Translations under genes and position numbers: made by a program
Source: Chloroflexota bacterium
GTDB taxonomy: Bacteria; Chloroflexota; Limnocylindria; Limnocylindrales; CSP1-4
Direction: 5' to 3'
NCBI GenBank assembly: GCA_021777365.1
Contig: JAJYDP010000089.1
Coordinates: 1-11,982, forward strand
Length of the DNA: 11,982 nt
The notes under the pieces: model-generated
Seen by the model: only the letters and a program-made list of their open reading frames with translations
Told to the model about the DNA's origin: nothing
Database searches by the model: none
Shown here: positions 8,659 to 11,982 of the stretch, in pieces
Layout of the letters: every line of letters begins with the position of its first letter
How positions within the stretch are numbered: position 1 is the stretch's first letter

Positions 8659-9711
8659 GTGATCCGCACCATCCGAGTCTTGGGCGCGGCGCTCGGGGCC
8701 CTGATCGGCCTCGTGCTCGCGGCCGGCGCGGCTGAACTGGACCGGACCTCCTACGGCGGGTTCATCGTGGCGGCCTGGACCGTCGCGTGGCTGGTCGTCG
8801 GCTTCGGCGTGCTGCCGTACCTGACGATCGTGCCGGCGCAGTGGCTGGTGGCCCATGTCCAGGAGCTGTCCACCGCCGAGTTCGTGACGGCCGTCCTGGG
8901 CCTGTTCATCGGGCTGCTCCTGGGCCTGCTGCTCAGCCTGCCGCTGGCGCAGCTGTCCGGCCCGGCCGGGACCTGGCTGCCGCTGGGCATCAGCCTGTTC
9001 ATGGGGCTGGGCATGATGGGGCTCACGGTGGCCAAGCGCAACGACCTGATCGCGGCCGCCGAGGGCGCCGGGATCATCCGCCGCCCGAAGCCCGGCACCG
9101 CCTCCACGGAGGCGGAGCCGCAGATCGTCGTGGACACCAGCGTGCTGATCGACGGCCGGATCGCGGAGATCGTCGAATCCGGCTTCGTCTACGGCACGCT
9201 GATCGTGCCGCGGTTCGTGCTCGAGGAGCTGCAGCACATCGCGGACAGCTCCGACAGCCTCCGCCGGAACCGCGGGCGCCGCGGCCTCGAGATCCTGTCC
9301 CGGATGCAGCGCGAGGCCCGCACGCCCGTGGAGATCGTCGCCGACGAGACGCCGGGCGTGACCGAGGTGGACGCCCGGCTGGTGGAGCTGGCGAAGCGGC
9401 GGAGCCGCGTCGTCCTCACCAACGACTTCAACCTCAACCGCGTGGCCGAGCTCCAGGGCGTCCGCGTCATGAACATCAACTCGCTGGCGAACGCGGTGAA
9501 GCCGGCGGTGCTGCCTGGCGAGGAGCTCCGGGTCCGCGTGATCCAGGAGGGCAAGGAGCCCGGGCAGGGCGTCGGCTTCCTCGATGACGGGACGATGGTG
9601 GTGGTCGAGGGCGGCGCCAAGCTGATCGACACCGAGCTCGAGGTCAACGTGACCCGCGTGCTCCAGACCGTGGCAGGGCGGATGATCTTCGCGCAGCCGC
9701 GCGTCTCCTGA
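8659..9711 (+). CDS. Membrane-anchored PIN/TRAM domain protein (YacL family)
   Basis: The 350-residue protein has four predicted membrane helices (about 6-24, 34-60, 73-97, 105-123), a cytosolic PIN nuclease domain (about 155-275) and a C-terminal TRAM RNA-binding domain (about 285-345). PIN acidic residues are visible as Asp159 in IVVDTS, Glu189/Glu190 in VLEELQ and Asp256 in TNDFN, so a metal-dependent RNase activity is plausible. TRAM domains are found in RNA-modifying enzymes. Homologues such as Bacillus YacL sit in the same neighbourhood (radA-disA-yacL-ispD-ispF), but their substrate is not established. GTG 8659 has GAGG five bases upstream and begins the first membrane helix promptly (MIRTIRVLG). 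The gene seems to be transcribed from its own promoter. Confidence 0.93.
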   Translation: MIRTIRVLGAALGALIGLVLAAGAAELDRTSYGGFIVAAWTVAWLVVGFGVLPYLTIVPAQWLVAHVQELSTAEFVTAVLGLFIGLLLGLLLSLPLAQLSGPAGTWLPLGISLFMGLGMMGLTVAKRNDLIAAAEGAGIIRRPKPGTASTEAEPQIVVDTSVLIDGRIAEIVESGFVYGTLIVPRFVLEELQHIADSSDSLRRNRGRRGLEILSRMQREARTPVEIVADETPGVTEVDARLVELAKRRSRVVLTNDFNLNRVAELQGVRVMNINSLANAVKPAVLPGEELRVRVIQEGKEPGQGVGFLDDGTMVVVEGGAKLIDTELEVNVTRVLQTVAGRMIFAQPRVS

Positions 9712-9718
9712 CTGATCG

Positions 9719-9742
9719 CCGGGGGCGGCAGCCCCGCCCCGG
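9719..9742 (+). terminator. hairpin after the PIN/TRAM gene
   Basis: CCGGGG-(G)-CGG pairs with CCG-CCCCGG, nine pairs with G9725 bulged and a five-base loop. It starts eight bases after the stop codon. No T-run follows. The remainder of the 176-base gap before ispF is GC-rich and contains the 12-base palindrome at 9802-9813 but no gene. Confidence 0.5.
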
Positions 9743-9839
9743 ACGCCCCCAGGCGGTGCCGCGCCCGGGGCATCGGCTCACCTGCCACCGCTCGGCCGGC
9801 CGCCGGCGCCGGCCTCGGCGGGCCCGACCGCCGACGGCC

Positions 9840-9847
9840 TGTACCAT
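9840..9847 (+). promoter_or_regulatory. weak putative -10 of ispF-cysS
   Basis: TGTACCAT contains TACCAT, four of six matches to the -10 consensus, 40 bases before GTG 9888. There is no -35 box and the TG is not at the extended -10 spacing. It is suggested mainly because the upstream gene ends in a hairpin. Confidence 0.3.
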
Positions 9848-9887
9848 TTCCGACCATGCGACCCCCAACTGACCGAGGAGCCTCGTC

Positions 9888-10418
9888 GTGACCGCGCTCG
9901 ACGACGGGCGCCGCGACCCGGTGGCGCCCGCCCCTGCACCCGTCCGGGTGGGATTCGGCCACGACAGCCACCCGTTCGGCCCCGGCGCCGGCCTGCGCCT
10001 GGGCGGGATCGAGATCGCCCGCGCACCGCGGCTGGCCGGCCACTCGGACGGCGACGTGGCCCTCCACGCGGTCGCCGACGCACTGCTCGGCGCCGCCGGC
10101 CAGGGCGACCTCGGACGACTCTTCCCGCCCGACGCCCGGACCCCCCGGGGGATCGCCAGCCGTGATCTGCTGCGCGAGGTGGTGGCGCGCCTCGCGGCGG
10201 CCGGCTGCCGGCCCGCATCGGTCGACATCGTCATCATCGGCGCGCGTCCCAGGCTGGGCAGCCACCTGGACGAGATGCGAGCCGCCATCGCGGACCTGCT
10301 GGGACTCCCGGCGGCCGCCGTCAACGTGAAGGCCTCGACGGGCAATCTCGCCGGCGACGAGGGCGCCGGCCGGTCGATCGCCGCTCGGGCCGTCGCCACC
10401 GTCGAGGGAACCGCATGA
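9888..10418 (+). CDS. ispF: 2-C-methyl-D-erythritol 2,4-cyclodiphosphate synthase
   Basis: The 176-residue enzyme converts CDP-methylerythritol 2-phosphate to the cyclic diphosphate with release of CMP, the fifth step of the MEP isoprenoid pathway; the family works as a cytosolic homotrimer. The metal ligands Asp26 and His28 (GHDSH) and His60 (in HSDGDVALH, 52-60) are present, followed by GDLGRLFP. About 18 extra residues precede the conserved core. The C-terminal nucleotide-binding motif, usually K-A-T-T-T-E-x-L-G-F-x-G-R, reads KASTGNLAGDEGAGR (148-162) and lacks the usual Glu. GTG 9888 has GAGGAG seven bases upstream. cysS overlaps by ATGA, so the two are translationally coupled. ispD, often adjacent or fused, is absent here. 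Confidence 0.94.
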   Translation: MTALDDGRRDPVAPAPAPVRVGFGHDSHPFGPGAGLRLGGIEIARAPRLAGHSDGDVALHAVADALLGAAGQGDLGRLFPPDARTPRGIASRDLLREVVARLAAAGCRPASVDIVIIGARPRLGSHLDEMRAAIADLLGLPAAAVNVKASTGNLAGDEGAGRSIAARAVATVEGTA

Positions 10419-11824
10419 CCGTCCGTCTCGCTGACACGCTCACCGGCGAGGTCCGCCCGCTCGAGCCCCTCGAGCCCGGCCACGTCCGCGTCTACACCTG
10501 CGGGCCCACGGTCTACGGGCCAGCGCACATCGGCAACTTCCGGTCGTTCCTGTTCGCCGACCTCCTCGTCCGCTACCTGCGCTACCGCGGCCTGCGCGTC
10601 ACGTGGGCGATGAACCTGACCGATATCGACGACAAGATCATCCGGGGCGCCGCCGCCGAGGGCGTCTCCACGGGCGAGCTGGCGGACCGGTACGCGACGC
10701 GCTTCCTCGCCGACGCGTCGGCGCTCGGCATGACCCGCCCGGACGTGCTGCCGCGGGCCACCGAGCACATCCCGCAGATCGCGGACCTGGTCGCCCGGCT
10801 GCGCGACGCGGGGCACGCCTACCAGACCGAGGACGGATCCTGGTTCTTCCGGATCGCGTCGTGGCCGGCGTACGGGCGGCTCGCCCGCCTGGACCCGGAG
10901 GCCATGCGCGTGGGCGAGCGCGTGGAGTCCGACGAGTACGGCAAGGACGACGTCCGCGACTTCGCGCTGTGGAAGGGCCCCAAGCCCGGCGAGCCGTCGT
11001 GGGACACGCCCATCGGGCCGGGCCGGCCGGGCTGGCACATCGAGTGCTCGGCGATGAGCATGACCCACCTCGGGCCGTCGTTCGACATCCACACCGGCGG
11101 CGTGGACCTCGTGTTCCCGCACCACGAGGACGAGATCGCGCAGTCCGAGGCGGCGACCGGCAAGCCGTTCGTCCGGACCTGGATGCACTGCGCGCACCTC
11201 CGCCTGGGCGGCGAGAAGATGGCGAAGTCCAAGGGGAACATCGAGCGGGTGGCGGACCTGCTGGCGGCCGGCGTCTCGCCGAGGGCGCTGCGCTACGCGC
11301 TGATCTCGGTCCACTACCGGGCACCGCTCAACTACACCGACGAATCGCTGCCGGCCGCCGCCGCCGCCGTGGACCGCCTCGATGCGCTGCTGGCCGCGCT
11401 CGCCGCCTACCGGGAGGACCGCGCCGACGACAGCACGCTGCCTGGCCTCCTGTCCGGCGTCCGCGCCGGCTTCGAGGCGGGGCTCGACGACGACCTCAAC
11501 ATCTCCGAGGCGCTGGCCGCCCTGTTCGAGGGCGTCCGCGAGCTCAACCGCCGGCTCGCCGACCGGACGCTGTCCACGGCCGACGCCGCACACGCCGCGA
11601 CCTTCCTGCGCGAGCTCGACGCGGTGCTGGGGGTCGCCGCCCCGCCGGCCGACGAGCTGGAGCCCGAGTTGGCCGCGATGCTCGAGGCGCGCGCGGCCGC
11701 CCGGTCGGCGAGGCAGTGGGCCGAGTCCGACCGACTGCGCGACGAGCTGGCCGAGCGCGGCATCGCCGTCGAGGACACGCGCGACGGGCAGCGCTGGCGC
11801 CGAACGGTGGCGTCCGGTGGCTGA
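10415..11824 (+). CDS. cysS: Cysteine--tRNA ligase
   Basis: The 469-residue class I aminoacyl-tRNA synthetase charges tRNA-Cys in the cytosol. The signature PAHIGN (the HIGH motif, 36-41) and KMAKS (the KMSKS motif, 268-272) are present. The active-site zinc ligands are Cys29 (YTCGPTVY), Cys211 (WHIECSAMS) and the HHEDE segment shortly after. The C-terminal third is helical (DALR family) with an Ala-rich tail, and the total length is normal. ATG 10415 overlaps the ispF stop (ATGA), and GAGGG lies seven bases upstream inside ispF. The next gene starts inside its last codons. The cysS-rlmB neighbourhood is widespread in Gram-positive-type genomes. Confidence 0.97.
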   Translation: MTVRLADTLTGEVRPLEPLEPGHVRVYTCGPTVYGPAHIGNFRSFLFADLLVRYLRYRGLRVTWAMNLTDIDDKIIRGAAAEGVSTGELADRYATRFLADASALGMTRPDVLPRATEHIPQIADLVARLRDAGHAYQTEDGSWFFRIASWPAYGRLARLDPEAMRVGERVESDEYGKDDVRDFALWKGPKPGEPSWDTPIGPGRPGWHIECSAMSMTHLGPSFDIHTGGVDLVFPHHEDEIAQSEAATGKPFVRTWMHCAHLRLGGEKMAKSKGNIERVADLLAAGVSPRALRYALISVHYRAPLNYTDESLPAAAAAVDRLDALLAALAAYREDRADDSTLPGLLSGVRAGFEAGLDDDLNISEALAALFEGVRELNRRLADRTLSTADAAHAATFLRELDAVLGVAAPPADELEPELAAMLEARAAARSARQWAESDRLRDELAERGIAVEDTRDGQRWRRTVASGG

Positions 11825-11982
11825 CCGTCCGCACGACCGGGACCAGTGGGGCGGCGGCGCGCGGGGCCGGGGCGGCCCGGGCGGCAGGGGTCCCGAGCGC
11901 GGGCGCCCCCGCCCAGACCGGACGCTCGGCACGCCGCGGCGGTCCGAGGCGCCCCGGGAGCCGGGCGCCGGGCGTCCGTCCG
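11817..11982 (+). CDS. N-terminal part of a Gly/Arg-rich protein, probably 23S rRNA (guanosine-2'-O-)-methyltransferase RlmB
   Basis: An open frame begins at GTG 11817, overlaps the cysS stop by eight bases and runs off the window after 55 codons. It reads VADRPHDRDQWGGGARGRGG and continues with more Gly, Arg and Pro. Such basic disordered extensions precede the SpoU/TrmH-type methylase domain in many high-GC bacteria, and rlmB lies downstream of cysS in Bacillus and Actinobacteria. No catalytic motif lies inside the window, so the identity rests on context and composition only. No better start codon is present. Confidence 0.55.
   Translation, partial: MADRPHDRDQWGGGARGRGGPGGRGPERGRPRPDRTLGTPRRSEAPREPGAGRPS

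Noticed and set aside
9802..9813. Perfect 12-base palindrome GCCGGCGCCGGC
   Set aside because: GC-only palindromes are frequent by chance at this composition, and there is no second copy to suggest an operator.
9644..11932. Long minus-strand open frame over ispF and cysS
   Set aside because: It is antisense to conserved genes, Arg/Gly/Ala-rich and without any motif; a GC-rich shadow.

Overview
This is a GC-rich (roughly 70 %) bacterial chromosomal window made up almost entirely of housekeeping genes. The gene order clpC - radA - PIN/TRAM (yacL-type) - ispF - cysS - probable rlmB is a thinned version of the clpC-to-rlmB cluster of Bacillus, and similar clusters occur in Actinobacteria and Chloroflexota. 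A small membrane LysM protein carries a cytosolic motif (CPF/YL...C...Q..C....GH..C..Y) that I associate from memory with Chloroflexota. Together with the four-domain S1 protein and the base composition, this makes a high-GC Chloroflexota lineage (for example the Limnocylindria/Ellin6529 type) my best guess. This is inference; a high-GC actinobacterium is the alternative.

Layout. Bases 1-762 hold the 3' end of a 23S rRNA gene, a short spacer without tRNA, and a 5S rRNA gene, all on the + strand. A LysM/transmembrane protein gene (835-1620, +) follows and converges on a divergent Fpg/Nei-family DNA glycosylase gene (2508-1633, -), with a shared hairpin between the two stops. The glycosylase and rpsA (2727-4406, +) diverge from one compact intergenic region. 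There the predicted -10 box of one gene overlaps the -35 box of the other on the opposite strand. rpsA has a leader of about 170 nt ending in a hairpin that pairs its Shine-Dalgarno sequence with its start codon. Two tandem hairpins separate rpsA from clpC (4616-7090), which is followed closely by radA (7112-8521). The PIN/TRAM membrane protein (8659-9711) has its own extended -10 box. After a terminator-like hairpin come ispF (9888-10418) and cysS (10415-11824), which overlap by ATGA, and then the first 55 codons of a Gly/Arg-rich protein, probably RlmB (11817-window end), which overlaps cysS.

How the genes fit together. They serve protein synthesis and quality control (23S/5S rRNA, S1, CysRS, probable rRNA methylase, ClpC), DNA maintenance (Fpg/Nei, RadA), RNA turnover (PIN/TRAM) and isoprenoid precursor synthesis (IspF). 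Compared with the Bacillus order, ctsR-mcsA-mcsB, disA and ispD are missing at the places where they would be expected.

I found no mobile element, CRISPR array, phage gene, toxin-antitoxin pair or defence island, and no evidence of a wholly new multi-gene system. The most interesting points are small-scale: the rpsA translation-initiation hairpin, which mimics the 3' end of 16S rRNA; the overlapping divergent promoters with a probably leaderless glycosylase mRNA; the loss of the usual base-intercalating triad in the glycosylase; the Cys-rich domain of the LysM protein; and an unusual C-terminal motif in IspF.
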